Shown piece by piece: positions 44,157-52,275 of a stretch of DNA of 64,000 nucleotides (positions are counted from its first letter, which is position 1; every line of letters begins with the position of its first letter). The notes beneath the pieces were generated by a model. The model saw nothing but the letters and a program-made list of their open reading frames with translations. It did not search any database and was not told the origin of the DNA. The stretch covers positions 57,561 through 121,560 of the forward strand of contig JAAFKI010000094.1 in NCBI GenBank assembly GCA_021399345.1, written 5' to 3'. The stretch comes from Candidatus Heimdallarchaeota archaeon. GTDB lineage: Archaea > Asgardarchaeota > Heimdallarchaeia > Heimdallarchaeales > Heimdallarchaeaceae. The position numbers and the translations under genes were made by a program.

Positions 44157-44180
44157 AGAAATAAACAAAATCTTTCAAAA
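44157..44180 (+). repeat. 24-bp direct repeat, copy 1 (upstream of ywbE)
   Basis: A perfect 24-base repeat beginning AGAAATAAACAAAATC occurs here and at 44446-44469. This copy runs into AAAATATATA, a likely TATA element for the ywbE gene 50 bases downstream. Confidence 0.85.
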
Positions 44181-44229
44181 TATATACCAATCAAATTAAA
44201 GATTAAAAAGAGAGAGAGAAGAGATATTT

Positions 44230-44424
44230 ATGCCTTCAAAAATGAGAAAAAATATTCATATTGGTGCAAAAGTATCAATTGTTGAGAAACATAATCAAAG
44301 AAACGGAGAATTGACCACAGGTGTGGTAAAAACTATTCTCACCAACTCGGGTAGCCATCCCCATGGAATCAAAGTAAGACTGGAGAGTGGGAAAGTGGGC
44401 AGAGTTAAATCAATACTAGGATGA
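44230..44424 (+). CDS. ywbE: YwbE family protein (DUF2196)
   Basis: This 64-residue protein matches the short YwbE/DUF2196 family in length and in the core GAKVSIVEKHNQRNGELT, TGVVKTILTNS and HPHGIKVRLESGKVGRV. The fold resembles a small KOW/SH3-like beta barrel and a nucleic-acid role has been guessed, but the function is unknown. The ATG follows an AGAGAG purine run. The gene is bracketed by the two 24-bp direct repeats. A longer overlapping frame in another register (44085-44285) is Lys- and Arg-rich noise. Confidence 0.9.
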   Translation: MPSKMRKNIHIGAKVSIVEKHNQRNGELTTGVVKTILTNSGSHPHGIKVRLESGKVGRVKSILG

Positions 44425-44445
44425 TTGTTAGCTTTCCCAATAGAA

Positions 44446-44469
44446 AGAAATAAACAAAATCTTTCAAAA
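44446..44469 (+). repeat. 24-bp direct repeat, copy 2 (downstream of ywbE)
   Basis: Identical to 44157-44180, with a start-to-start distance of 289 bases, and placed just after the ywbE stop. Beyond the 24 bases the flanks diverge apart from a few upstream bases that match with one gap. Confidence 0.85.
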
Positions 44470-44491
44470 AGAATACTAGTCAGATGATAAT

Positions 44492-46309
44492 TTATTTCAT
44501 TCTTCTATGAGCGATATAAGCTAAGCTTAAGAACACTAAAAAAGATAGTGAAATCAAAGAGGTTTTAGTAGTTGGCGTTTCTTTGATTAGATCAAAACCT
44601 GCTTCTTCCATGTATTCTTGTGCAAGAGAAACATCATAAACGTAAGGTTCTAATCCTTGATCAAAACCTATAGAATCATAAGGTTGAGTAGTGATTGCTG
44701 GTACGCTTTCATAATCATTACAAACTTGTACAATAAGAGATCTGTTTAAAACATGGCTAATTGCTTTTCTTATGTATTTAGCGGCTTCAGGAGTTCCTAC
44801 AGGAGTTAGTTCACCTTTTCCTAGATAAGGATGCAACATATTTATGTACCAATCCTCGGTTTTTAAAGCTGAAACAATTGAAGTTTTTGCTTGACCACCA
44901 ACATCCAGAGGATGAAAGAAATAGTTCTTATCAGCAACATCAGCAAAACCATTTTGAACTGCAATGTAACCTCCATCTTTTCCTGCTACATGTTTAATTT
45001 GGATTTTATTTATTTTAGGTTCATCACCAAACCAGTACTCGTTTGGAACTAACTCATAGGTTAGATTCTCTAAGTTAAACTCTGATATTCTATAGGGACC
45101 ACAAGAGGTCAGTAATTCATTGCTAATATTAGTAGAGTAAGGTTGTTGTCTAAAAATATCATATCCATATGTACTGACAAGAGGTTCTACTAGAGATTTT
45201 TCAATGATACCAAAATTGAGAAGCTCGAAAGAACTATTAATAATAAGACTCGTATGGGGATTTAAAACACTTGCAAAAGGATGTTCAAGTTCAAAAATCA
45301 ATGTGTTTGAATCAACAACTGTCACATTAGTTATCATCGAACTATAGGGATTAGAATATGCTGTTGATCGTAGTGCGGGTGTTTTTAGCAAATCGTAAGT
45401 GTATTTTACATCTTCAGCAGTTAAATTATCTCCATTACTGAACTTTATGTCAGAACGAAGATTAATTGTTATGTTATAACCACTTGAACAAATAGTAAAA
45501 TCTTGAGCTAAATAAGGAATATACTCATAAGAAATTGAATCTCTTTTAAACAGAGATCCGTAGACACTTTTTATCCACTTTCCATCTATATAAGAAATTG
45601 GGAAAATGAAATTATTAGGTACACCTAAATACTGTTCTGTACCAGTTTCATTGAACGGATGGATGTAAATCAACTCATCATCAAATGAGTCTTCCCATGT
45701 TTCTGGATTGAATTGATTTTGACTAAAAAGGAATGTATCAAACGAACTGATATTTTTATTTAAGAGAAAGATATCACTTTTATAGTAAATTGAAATAGCT
45801 GGTAATTCTTCAAATAGGATATTCTGTAGAGCTGATAAATAATTATCAAAATCAGCATAATCTCTGGAACTTTCATATTGGGTTAGAGTACTAACAAAAG
45901 TCAAATTCCAGAATTGGCAAAAATTCCTCCGATGAAGAGGATAACGACATGAACTAAACCTTCCAAGTGGGTTCCAATCAAGATTCCATTGGCTTTGAAG
46001 AATACAAATATCAAACCCTCCTTGTTCGTAAGAGGGTATATAGTCATATTCTATTAAAGGATAGTCCCAGGTCCTAATAGCTATCTCACTAAAATCTGCA
46101 CTATCATAATCAAGAATGTCAATCCCCAGTTCTTCCAATTGTGAATAAATATAGAGTGAATATCCAGGACATCTTATAGGAGAATCATAAGCGAGAACAT
46201 AGAGAGAGAAAGTAGGATTAACTTCCTGATCATTTGAACTTATTATTAGAGGACTGAGAATAAGTAAAACAATAGTAATTAGAAGGATATTTCTTTTCAC
46301 ATTTTTCAC
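44492..46309 (-). CDS. Peptide-binding protein of the SBP_bac_5 (DppA/OppA) fold, apparently circularly permuted
   Basis: This 605-residue protein has a signal segment (about 8-26) and a C-terminal membrane span (about 583-600), so it is displayed outside the cell. Blocks of the ABC peptide-binding family are present in a rotated order. The part that normally closes the family comes first (LEELGIDI near 55, EQGGFDICIL near 95, ELPAISIYYKSDIFLL near 170). The normal N-terminal and middle parts follow: VYGSLFKRD near 246, KFSNGDNLTAEDVKYTYDLL near 290, CGPYRISEF near 400, IRKAISHVLNRSLIV near 512 and YDVSLAQEYMEEAGF near 560. The start is GTG overlapping the upstream stop. It pairs with a paralogue of the same layout and a nearby oligopeptidase. 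Confidence 0.82.
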   Translation of the reverse strand: MKNVKRNILLITIVLLILSPLIISSNDQEVNPTFSLYVLAYDSPIRCPGYSLYIYSQLEELGIDILDYDSADFSEIAIRTWDYPLIEYDYIPSYEQGGFDICILQSQWNLDWNPLGRFSSCRYPLHRRNFCQFWNLTFVSTLTQYESSRDYADFDNYLSALQNILFEELPAISIYYKSDIFLLNKNISSFDTFLFSQNQFNPETWEDSFDDELIYIHPFNETGTEQYLGVPNNFIFPISYIDGKWIKSVYGSLFKRDSISYEYIPYLAQDFTICSSGYNITINLRSDIKFSNGDNLTAEDVKYTYDLLKTPALRSTAYSNPYSSMITNVTVVDSNTLIFELEHPFASVLNPHTSLIINSSFELLNFGIIEKSLVEPLVSTYGYDIFRQQPYSTNISNELLTSCGPYRISEFNLENLTYELVPNEYWFGDEPKINKIQIKHVAGKDGGYIAVQNGFADVADKNYFFHPLDVGGQAKTSIVSALKTEDWYINMLHPYLGKGELTPVGTPEAAKYIRKAISHVLNRSLIVQVCNDYESVPAITTQPYDSIGFDQGLEPYVYDVSLAQEYMEEAGFDLIKETPTTKTSLISLSFLVFLSLAYIAHRRMK

Positions 46310-48141
46310 TTTTTATTTTTTAATTTAGTTTGACACAAAATAGATACTGAGATCAATGAGAAGAGTGTAATAAGGAAAACCGTTCTATCCCCTGAAGGTG
46401 TAGTTTGAGTTGGTGTACACATACATACATAACCCCCATATTCAGTATAATCTACAGCTAAATCAAAGTCATATGCATAAGGAAGAAGATCACTATTATA
46501 TCCAACGCAAGCTTTAGGGATGTACGTACTTGCTGGTACACCTAATCCTTTCAAAAATTCAGAAACTATGTATTCTCTTGGAATTATATGACTTATTGCT
46601 TTTCTCATTTCTTTAGCTCCTCCAGGTGTCCCAACTGGTGTTAATTCTCCTGTTCCAATAACAGGATGTTTCATATTAACAGCTAACTCATAAGTGATTG
46701 GAACATCAACAAATCTTATTTGATACATTGAATTATTATCAGGAATTTGTACTAACAAGTATTCTGTGTATAAATTATCCATAATATCTATTTTACCATC
46801 TAAGAAATCAATAAAAGCCTCCTCTGGATCTTCCATTTTGATAAAAGTCAAATTGCTAGACAGTTCACCTTCCAACCAGTATGGATTAGGGATTAAAAGA
46901 GTTTCATTATTATTTTTGTTTATGTAGTCCAATTTGAAGGGACCGCAAGACCTAACTAAAGCATCTGAAACATTTCCAGTGAAAGGTTGCTCATCAAAAA
47001 TGCTATACCCATAACTCGATATGAATGGTTCTAGATAACTTTTATCAATAATACCATGAGAAAGGTAGCTTAAAGGATAATTAGAAATATCTTCGAAACA
47101 GAATTTAACTGTGGTGGAATCTTCAACTATTATAGATGCATTTGATGCAAACACTGTCGTTAAGAGATTATAATCTGTTGCTCCTACTTCAGGTGAAAGA
47201 AGCAACTCATATGTGTATTTTACATCTTCTGCCAGTACAGAACTTCCATCACTAAACTTCGCTTCAGGATTAATTTCAACAGTTACATTGAATTTCCAAT
47301 CAACAATTTCAGTATAACTATAATTCGAAGCAAGGAAAGATTCCCAGTATTTTGTCTCCTGTGCTCTTCTAAATAAGGAGCCATAAACATTGTTTAACCA
47401 TAGACGATCTTTTCCGTTATTTTTTGTAAAATAACTATATTCTTTGAAAGAAACAGGAAGAGAATAATTAAACCAACCATCACTTGATCCATACCATTTA
47501 TCAGCTCTAATTTCACTTGAATAGAAAAGATTCTCATCAAATCCTGCGACGTCAAAGCTTAGAAAAACTAGCTCTCTTGGATAATAGATTGGAATTGAGG
47601 GAAGATCCTCATAAAGAATTTCTTGTAACTCATAACTGAATGAGGTTCGTTCATTTTGGTCAAAAGTACTATAGTAATACCATGCTTTTGTATCATATGA
47701 TGGGTTTATGTACTGTGAGAAAAATATAGAGTCATATTTTTCAAATTTAGGATAGTAAAAACCCATCCCTGGTGTGAAATAATCTAACTCAAATAGATGT
47801 TCATATGCAAATAAATCGAATCCTCCTTCTGCATAGGTTGGAATATAGTCAAAATCAATTAATGGGTACTGACTTGTTCTAGGGAATACATTCCCCCAAT
47901 GAGTTACTTCATGAATTCCAACACCTATCCCAATAGATGGTAATTTTTTTTGAATTAAGATAGATATTTCATTGTTTATATCATTCTTTTCGAAAATTGA
48001 CATTAAATCTAAACTAAATATTTTTTGTCTTGGGTCACGTTCACAAATACAAGCTGATGTTCCTATAAATAAAGAACTTGAGAAAAATATCAGAATTAGA
48101 GTTATAGAAAAAAATATTTTTCCTTTGTTCATTTTATCCAT
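46306..48141 (-). CDS. Peptide-binding protein of the SBP_bac_5 fold, apparently circularly permuted (paralogue)
   Basis: The start ATG at 48139-48141 lies 25 bases from TTTAAATA at 48163-48170, so a leaderless start is likely; a TTG 21 bases upstream is the alternative. The 611-residue protein has a signal segment and a C-terminal span, and the same rotated order as its neighbour. LPSIGIGVGIHEVTHWG and EGGFDLFAY come first, then LQEILYEDLPSIPIYYP and VAGFDENLF, then VYGSLFRRAQ, KFSDGSSVLAEDVKYTYELL, CGPFKLDYI, MRKAISHIIPREYIV and a final YDFDLAVDYTEYGGY. It probably binds peptides for an ABC importer encoded elsewhere. GTGA overlap couples it to the downstream gene. Confidence 0.82.
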   Translation of the reverse strand: MDKMNKGKIFFSITLILIFFSSSLFIGTSACICERDPRQKIFSLDLMSIFEKNDINNEISILIQKKLPSIGIGVGIHEVTHWGNVFPRTSQYPLIDFDYIPTYAEGGFDLFAYEHLFELDYFTPGMGFYYPKFEKYDSIFFSQYINPSYDTKAWYYYSTFDQNERTSFSYELQEILYEDLPSIPIYYPRELVFLSFDVAGFDENLFYSSEIRADKWYGSSDGWFNYSLPVSFKEYSYFTKNNGKDRLWLNNVYGSLFRRAQETKYWESFLASNYSYTEIVDWKFNVTVEINPEAKFSDGSSVLAEDVKYTYELLLSPEVGATDYNLLTTVFASNASIIVEDSTTVKFCFEDISNYPLSYLSHGIIDKSYLEPFISSYGYSIFDEQPFTGNVSDALVRSCGPFKLDYINKNNNETLLIPNPYWLEGELSSNLTFIKMEDPEEAFIDFLDGKIDIMDNLYTEYLLVQIPDNNSMYQIRFVDVPITYELAVNMKHPVIGTGELTPVGTPGGAKEMRKAISHIIPREYIVSEFLKGLGVPASTYIPKACVGYNSDLLPYAYDFDLAVDYTEYGGYVCMCTPTQTTPSGDRTVFLITLFSLISVSILCQTKLKNKK

Positions 48142-48293
48142 CTTAAAGCTGCGTCTAAACAATATTTAAACATGTTGCCAGCATTTCAATTATTAAAACA
48201 ACTGGAGATTCTTATACTAGTTCAAATTAGGGTTTCTTAATCTACCCTTCCAATTACAAAAATTCTTAAACAGTAAATTTTCAATCATTTTAT

Positions 48294-50078
48294 ATGCCTA
48301 AAGAAATTATAACCTGGGATTTATGTGATCTTTATTCAGATGTTAATGATCCTAAGATTAAAACTGATATGAAAGATATCGAAATATTAGCTAAAGATTT
48401 TAATAAAATAGTTAAAGGAAATATTAACAACCCTAATCTTAAGCCAGAACAGTTAGAAGAATGGTTCAAAAAACATGAAAATATTCATGAAAAGAAATTC
48501 TATCTTTACTTGTTTTCATCCTTACTATATTCAACTACATCACTCAATGATGAATTCAAGAATCTTTATTCTCAAGTACAAGAATATAATTCAAAAATCA
48601 ATGAACAAACACTATTCTTCCATCTTGAACTTAATACAATACCTGAGGAGAAATATAAGGAACTTTTAGTATCTCCTGAATTAAAAAATTATAAACATGA
48701 TCTAGAATTCAACAGAAAGCAAAAACCTCATCAGCTTTCTGAAAAGGAAGAACAGATAATTCTGATGAAGAACATAACTGGAAAGAGCGGTTTCATAAAA
48801 TTATATAATGAAATAGAAAGTGGTTTCACTTATGAATTTGAATATGAAGGGGAAACTAAGACTTACACAGGATCAGAACTTTTTGCTTTCATGTACAACA
48901 AGGATAAGAATGTTAGATACAGAGCGTTAAAGACCTTAGTTGCAGAATTTGAAAGAAATGAACTCACTTTTACTCATGTTTACAATAATGTGATGAAGGA
49001 TTGGGGGATTGAAAATAAGCGAAGGAATTATGTGAATCCAATTACATTAAGGAACGTAGAGAATGAAGTTAGTGATAAAGCTGTAGAAACATTAGGAAAA
49101 GTTACTTCTGAAAGTAATCACATTGTAGAAAAATACTACAATTTGAAGAAGAAGATTCTAGATTTATCAGAATTAAGAATGTCAGATTTATACGCTCCAG
49201 TTGGTGAAGTAAATAAAAAATATACTTACGAAGAAGCAATCGAACTTGTAAAAACAGCTAATAAACAATTCAACCCTGAATTTGCTACAATTGTTGATGA
49301 AGTATACAAGAGGAAACACATAGATGTTACTCCAAGGAAAGGTAAACAAGGAGGAGCTTTCTGTAGTTATGGAAAGCAAATGAAATATCCGTTCGTATTT
49401 GTCAATTTCACTAATGATATAGAGTCTGTCTTAACATTAGCTCATGAATTAGGGCACGCTATACACCATTATTACATTCAACAAACTCAAACATTTACAA
49501 ACGTAGATTCTTCTCTTACAGTGGCTGAAATAGCATCTGTTTTCAACGAAATGATTGCTTTCGATTATCTCATGAAACAAGACCTAGCGAAAGAAGACAG
49601 AATCTCCTTATTAGCTAATCACATTGAAGGTAATTTTTCAACTTCTCATAGGCAGAATGCTTTCTATCATTTTGAAAGTAGGATTCATGAATTAATGAAA
49701 GAGAAATTACCTACAGGCACTGATTACAAAGAAATCTTTGTTGAAGAAATGCAAAAGATGTTTGGAAATTCTATGACAAACATAAAAGAAGATTATGCAA
49801 GTTACTGGAGTGTAGTAAGTCATTTCATCCATGTACCTTTCTATGTTTATGCTTACAATATGTCTAATCTTCTAGTTATAGCCCTCTATCAGATGTATTT
49901 AGAAGAGGGAGAAGAATTCGTTCCCAAATTTACTAAACTTCTATCCGTTGGATGCTCAAAAACACCAGCTGAAATGCTTGAAGAAGTAGGTATAGATTTA
50001 GATGATCCAAATTTCTGGAATAAAGGAATTAGCTATTTGAGTTCAAAAGTAGATGAACTTGAAGAATTGCTTTCCTAA
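48294..50078 (+). CDS. pepF: M3-family oligoendopeptidase F
   Basis: This 594-residue cytoplasmic zinc peptidase degrades short peptides. The zinc site HELGHAIHH (HExGH) is near residue 386, and the third ligand Glu is in SVFNEMIAFDYL near 415. GKQGGAFCSYG precedes the zinc site as is usual for PepF, and the C-terminal HVPFYVYAYNMSNL block is also present. It is divergent from the two peptide-binding protein genes across 152 bases, which fits uptake followed by breakdown of peptides. An oligo-T run at 50086-50104 follows it. Confidence 0.95.
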   Translation: MPKEIITWDLCDLYSDVNDPKIKTDMKDIEILAKDFNKIVKGNINNPNLKPEQLEEWFKKHENIHEKKFYLYLFSSLLYSTTSLNDEFKNLYSQVQEYNSKINEQTLFFHLELNTIPEEKYKELLVSPELKNYKHDLEFNRKQKPHQLSEKEEQIILMKNITGKSGFIKLYNEIESGFTYEFEYEGETKTYTGSELFAFMYNKDKNVRYRALKTLVAEFERNELTFTHVYNNVMKDWGIENKRRNYVNPITLRNVENEVSDKAVETLGKVTSESNHIVEKYYNLKKKILDLSELRMSDLYAPVGEVNKKYTYEEAIELVKTANKQFNPEFATIVDEVYKRKHIDVTPRKGKQGGAFCSYGKQMKYPFVFVNFTNDIESVLTLAHELGHAIHHYYIQQTQTFTNVDSSLTVAEIASVFNEMIAFDYLMKQDLAKEDRISLLANHIEGNFSTSHRQNAFYHFESRIHELMKEKLPTGTDYKEIFVEEMQKMFGNSMTNIKEDYASYWSVVSHFIHVPFYVYAYNMSNLLVIALYQMYLEEGEEFVPKFTKLLSVGCSKTPAEMLEEVGIDLDDPNFWNKGISYLSSKVDELEELLS

Positions 50079-50085
50079 AATCCAG

Positions 50086-50104
50086 TTTCTTTTTTATTTT
50101 TTTT
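50086..50104 (+). terminator. T-rich terminator after pepF
   Basis: A run of 17 T in 19 bases starts 8 bases after the pepF stop codon, a typical archaeal termination signal. Confidence 0.5.
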
Positions 50105-50143
50105 AGCACAAATTTGAAATAATCATAATACAATAAACCAACT

Positions 50144-50797
50144 ATGAAATTGACTGATTTTCATACTCATACTCTACTTTCTGATGGAGTTTTGATGCCA
50201 GCAGAACATCTTAGAAGGTTAATTGTGAGAGGTCTTGATGCAGTCGCTATTACAGACCATGTAGATTCTTCCAATATTGATCATGTTTTGAATAGCCTAG
50301 ATAATATTAGATATGATTTTGAAGAGTATATCACTTTCCTTCCAGGTGTAGAAATTACTCATGTTCTCACTTCTCAAATATCAGAATTAGCAAAAAAAGC
50401 AAAACAGAGAAATTTCTTAGTAATAGTCCATGGTGAAACTATTGTAGAACCAGTTATTGAGGGAACTAACAGAGCAGCGTTAAAATGCTCTGATGTGGAT
50501 ATTTTAGCTCATCCTGGAATATTAACATTCAAAGATGCTCAGCTAGCAAAAGATAATGAAGTATTTTTGGAGATAACTACAAGAGGGGGACACTCACTTG
50601 GAAATGGATTAGTTGCTGATTTAGCTATGAAAGCTGGTGCAAAACTCATTTTGAACACAGACGCTCATCAACCTAGAGATTACATAAGTGAAAGTTTGCG
50701 GGAGAAAACAGCTCTTGGGGCAGGGATTCCCAGAAGCATGTTTGAGGAAGTGTTTGTGAAAAATTCAGAAGAAATAATTAAGAGAATAATCAAATAG
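50144..50797 (+). CDS. PHP-domain metal-dependent phosphoesterase
   Basis: This 217-residue protein has the PHP metal-site motifs: DFHTHTLLSDG at the N-terminus, ITDHVDSS near 36, PGVEITHV near 67, VIVHGE near 95, DILAHPG near 120 and NTDAHQPRD near 179. Histidinol phosphatase and small nucleic acid phosphatases belong here; no histidine biosynthesis genes are nearby, so the substrate is open. A short DNA segment matching its last 33 codons occurs as a relic at 58541-58636, which shows that this gene was duplicated at least once. Confidence 0.9.
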   Translation: MKLTDFHTHTLLSDGVLMPAEHLRRLIVRGLDAVAITDHVDSSNIDHVLNSLDNIRYDFEEYITFLPGVEITHVLTSQISELAKKAKQRNFLVIVHGETIVEPVIEGTNRAALKCSDVDILAHPGILTFKDAQLAKDNEVFLEITTRGGHSLGNGLVADLAMKAGAKLILNTDAHQPRDYISESLREKTALGAGIPRSMFEEVFVKNSEEIIKRIIK

Positions 50798-50805
50798 TGC
50801 TTGCT

Positions 50806-51240
50806 TCACTTTGTTTTCTTAAATTGTAAAAAGTAAGAATTGATCCTTTCTAGAATATCTTTGCTTTCTTCTGCACTTAAAAAAGTAACAATTCTTTTTA
50901 TAGCCTTTGCTGTCTCATCGGAAATTACATGTTCAACTAAACATGCATCATTCCCTGCAATTGTACTTTCAATATTTATAATTTTGAAAAGATCTTCAAT
51001 ATTTTTATGTGTTTCCACAAGTTTTTTAGCTTGTTTAAATCCCTCTTTAGTTAGAGTAACTCCCCTATACTTCTCATAATTCACCAATTTCTCTTTATCT
51101 AGTTTTTTAACCATCTCAGTGACTGATGAAAGACTACTTAAACCCAATGCTTTCTTTATATCGCTAACCTTAGCAACTTTCTTTTCCAAGCATATGGCAT
51201 AAATTATTTCTAGATATTCTTCTACTCTTAGTGTAGACAT
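50806..51240 (-). CDS. DtxR/MntR-family metal-dependent transcriptional regulator
   Basis: This 144-residue protein has an N-terminal winged helix (VEEYLEIIYAICLEKKV, then ALGLSSLSSVTEMVKKLDKE) and a dimerisation/metal domain with NDACLVEHVISDE near 91, whose Cys, Glu and His are the metal ligands expected in this family. There is no SH3-like third domain. It should repress iron or manganese genes when the metal is bound. GGTGA lies 6 bases before the ATG. A perfect 7-bp inverted repeat sits between its TATA box and start, and two other palindromes precede feoA 500 bases away, making feo its likely target. Confidence 0.9.
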   Translation of the reverse strand: MSTLRVEEYLEIIYAICLEKKVAKVSDIKKALGLSSLSSVTEMVKKLDKEKLVNYEKYRGVTLTKEGFKQAKKLVETHKNIEDLFKIINIESTIAGNDACLVEHVISDETAKAIKRIVTFLSAEESKDILERINSYFLQFKKTK

Positions 51241-51254
51241 TTTGTTTCACCAAA

Positions 51255-51272
51255 TTACATACTAATATGTAA
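51255..51272. promoter_or_regulatory. Palindrome in the promoter of the DtxR-family regulator gene
   Basis: TTACATACTAATATGTAA has perfect 7-base arms around CTAA. It lies downstream of a minus-strand TATA box (TTTATAAG, 51280-51287), over the expected transcription start, and so could mediate autorepression. Confidence 0.65.
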
Positions 51273-51287
51273 TACCACCTTATAAAG

Positions 51288-51727
51288 CTTCCAACTCCAA
51301 TCTTTGTTTGTAGTTCTCCTGTTATTTCTAGTCTATTTTAATGTCTTCCCAAAGACTAAGCGACAAAGACTTACCACGTGTATAAAAAACAGGTGGGTGG
51401 TCACTGGATATTTGCGGATTTTGCAGATTTTGGTTATCCCCCAGGTGACGAATTGCTTATACCTAGTAGGAATAGAATATTGAAATGGGTAAGAGTATCA
51501 AAGTAATACAAAAGATAAATGTGATTCCAGAATTTAAATTTCAGTAATCAGAAACATTTTAATTATTAACATCGAAAATCTAAAAAAATTTATTGTTTTA
51601 ATTACTTTTAAATCTTACATTTTACAAAGCTGTTATTATTAATTTTATTAATTTTATGTAGTTAATTTCAAAATGATTTTGAGTTATAATTCACTCTCTA
51701 ACGAAATCTTTTTATGTGTTACAAAAA
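51288..51727. other. Intergenic region with one GC-richer remnant-like stretch
   Basis: About 440 bases without a convincing gene. A stretch at 51360-51506 is less AT-rich and reads on the plus strand as 48 codons with GGHWIFADFADFGYPPGDEL but has no ATG, no ribosome site and no recognised relative; it could be a gene remnant. The rest, 51510-51700, is very AT-rich and ends in a TATA-like TTTTTATG near 51707-51714 for the feo operon. Confidence 0.4.
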
Positions 51728-51743
51728 TTTCGGTATACCGAAA
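51728..51743. promoter_or_regulatory. Perfect palindrome before feoA, candidate DtxR-family operator
   Basis: TTTCGGTATACCGAAA is a perfect 16-bp palindrome located about 20 bases after the likely TATA element and 27 bases before the feoA ATG, at or near the transcription start. Confidence 0.72.
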
Positions 51744-51746
51744 CTA

Positions 51747-51762
51747 TTTCGATTCTCCGAAG
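51747..51762. promoter_or_regulatory. Second, imperfect copy of the feo palindrome
   Basis: TTTCGATTCTCCGAAG matches the perfect palindrome at 11 of 16 bases and keeps the outer TTTCG and CCGAA. It starts 19 bases after the first, nearly two helical turns, and touches the GTGAT ribosome site of feoA. Confidence 0.55.
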
Positions 51763-51769
51763 TGATAAA

Positions 51770-52006
51770 ATGTCTAACAAAGTAACAAAATTAGATCAAT
51801 TAGAAATTGGTGATATTGCTAAAGTAATAACAATAGATGTTTCTGGTGAATTAAGACGTAGACTCATGGAAATGGGATTGACTAGGGGTACATTAATTGA
51901 AGTAATAGGTAAAGCCCCTCTTGGTGACCCTATAGAGTACAAGTTTAAGGGGTATAATTTGTCCCTTCGGAAGGAAGAAGCCAATAAAGTGGTTGTTGAG
52001 CATTAG
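51770..52006 (+). CDS. feoA: FeoA domain protein (first)
   Basis: The ATG at 51770 has GTGAT just upstream; an extended reading frame from 51716 would run through the operator and is not credible. The 78-residue protein is a single SH3-like FeoA domain with LDQLEIGDIAKV, RRRLMEMGLTRGTLIEV and APLGDPIEYKFKGYNLSLR, the usual core. It assists FeoB-driven Fe2+ uptake at the membrane. It is the first gene of the feo operon. Confidence 0.95.
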   Translation: MSNKVTKLDQLEIGDIAKVITIDVSGELRRRLMEMGLTRGTLIEVIGKAPLGDPIEYKFKGYNLSLRKEEANKVVVEH

Positions 52007-52025
52007 TTAATGTAGGAATAAACAT

Positions 52026-52265
52026 ATGAATGAAATATCTATTATTCCGCTTGGTCTTGTACCTGAAGGCAAGAAAGTAAGAATAGTTTCTTTAAGAGGT
52101 GGTCATCATTTACAAAATCGTATTAGCGAGATGGGACTTCGTGAGGGAATAGTAGTATCAATTATTAAAAATTCCTTAGGTCCTGTTATTATTGCATTAG
52201 AAAATTCTCGTTTTGCTTTAGGAAGGGGAATGTCAATGAAAATACTTACTGAACCAATAAACTAA
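52026..52265 (+). CDS. feoA: FeoA domain protein (second)
   Basis: This 79-residue FeoA-like domain has MNEISIIPLGLVPEGKKVRI, LQNRISEMGLREGIVVSII and SRFALGRGMSMKI. It is 19 bases after the first feoA and 10 bases before feoB. The two FeoA proteins are only moderately alike, so this is an old duplication; paired FeoA genes are common and may act as a heteromer. Confidence 0.93.
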   Translation: MNEISIIPLGLVPEGKKVRIVSLRGGHHLQNRISEMGLREGIVVSIIKNSLGPVIIALENSRFALGRGMSMKILTEPIN

Positions 52266-52275
52266 AGGTGAAAAA

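Noticed and set aside
44085..44285. Reading frame of 66 codons overlapping ywbE
   Set aside because: Its composition is Lys/Arg-rich noise, it lacks a ribosome site and it overlaps the well supported ywbE gene in another register.
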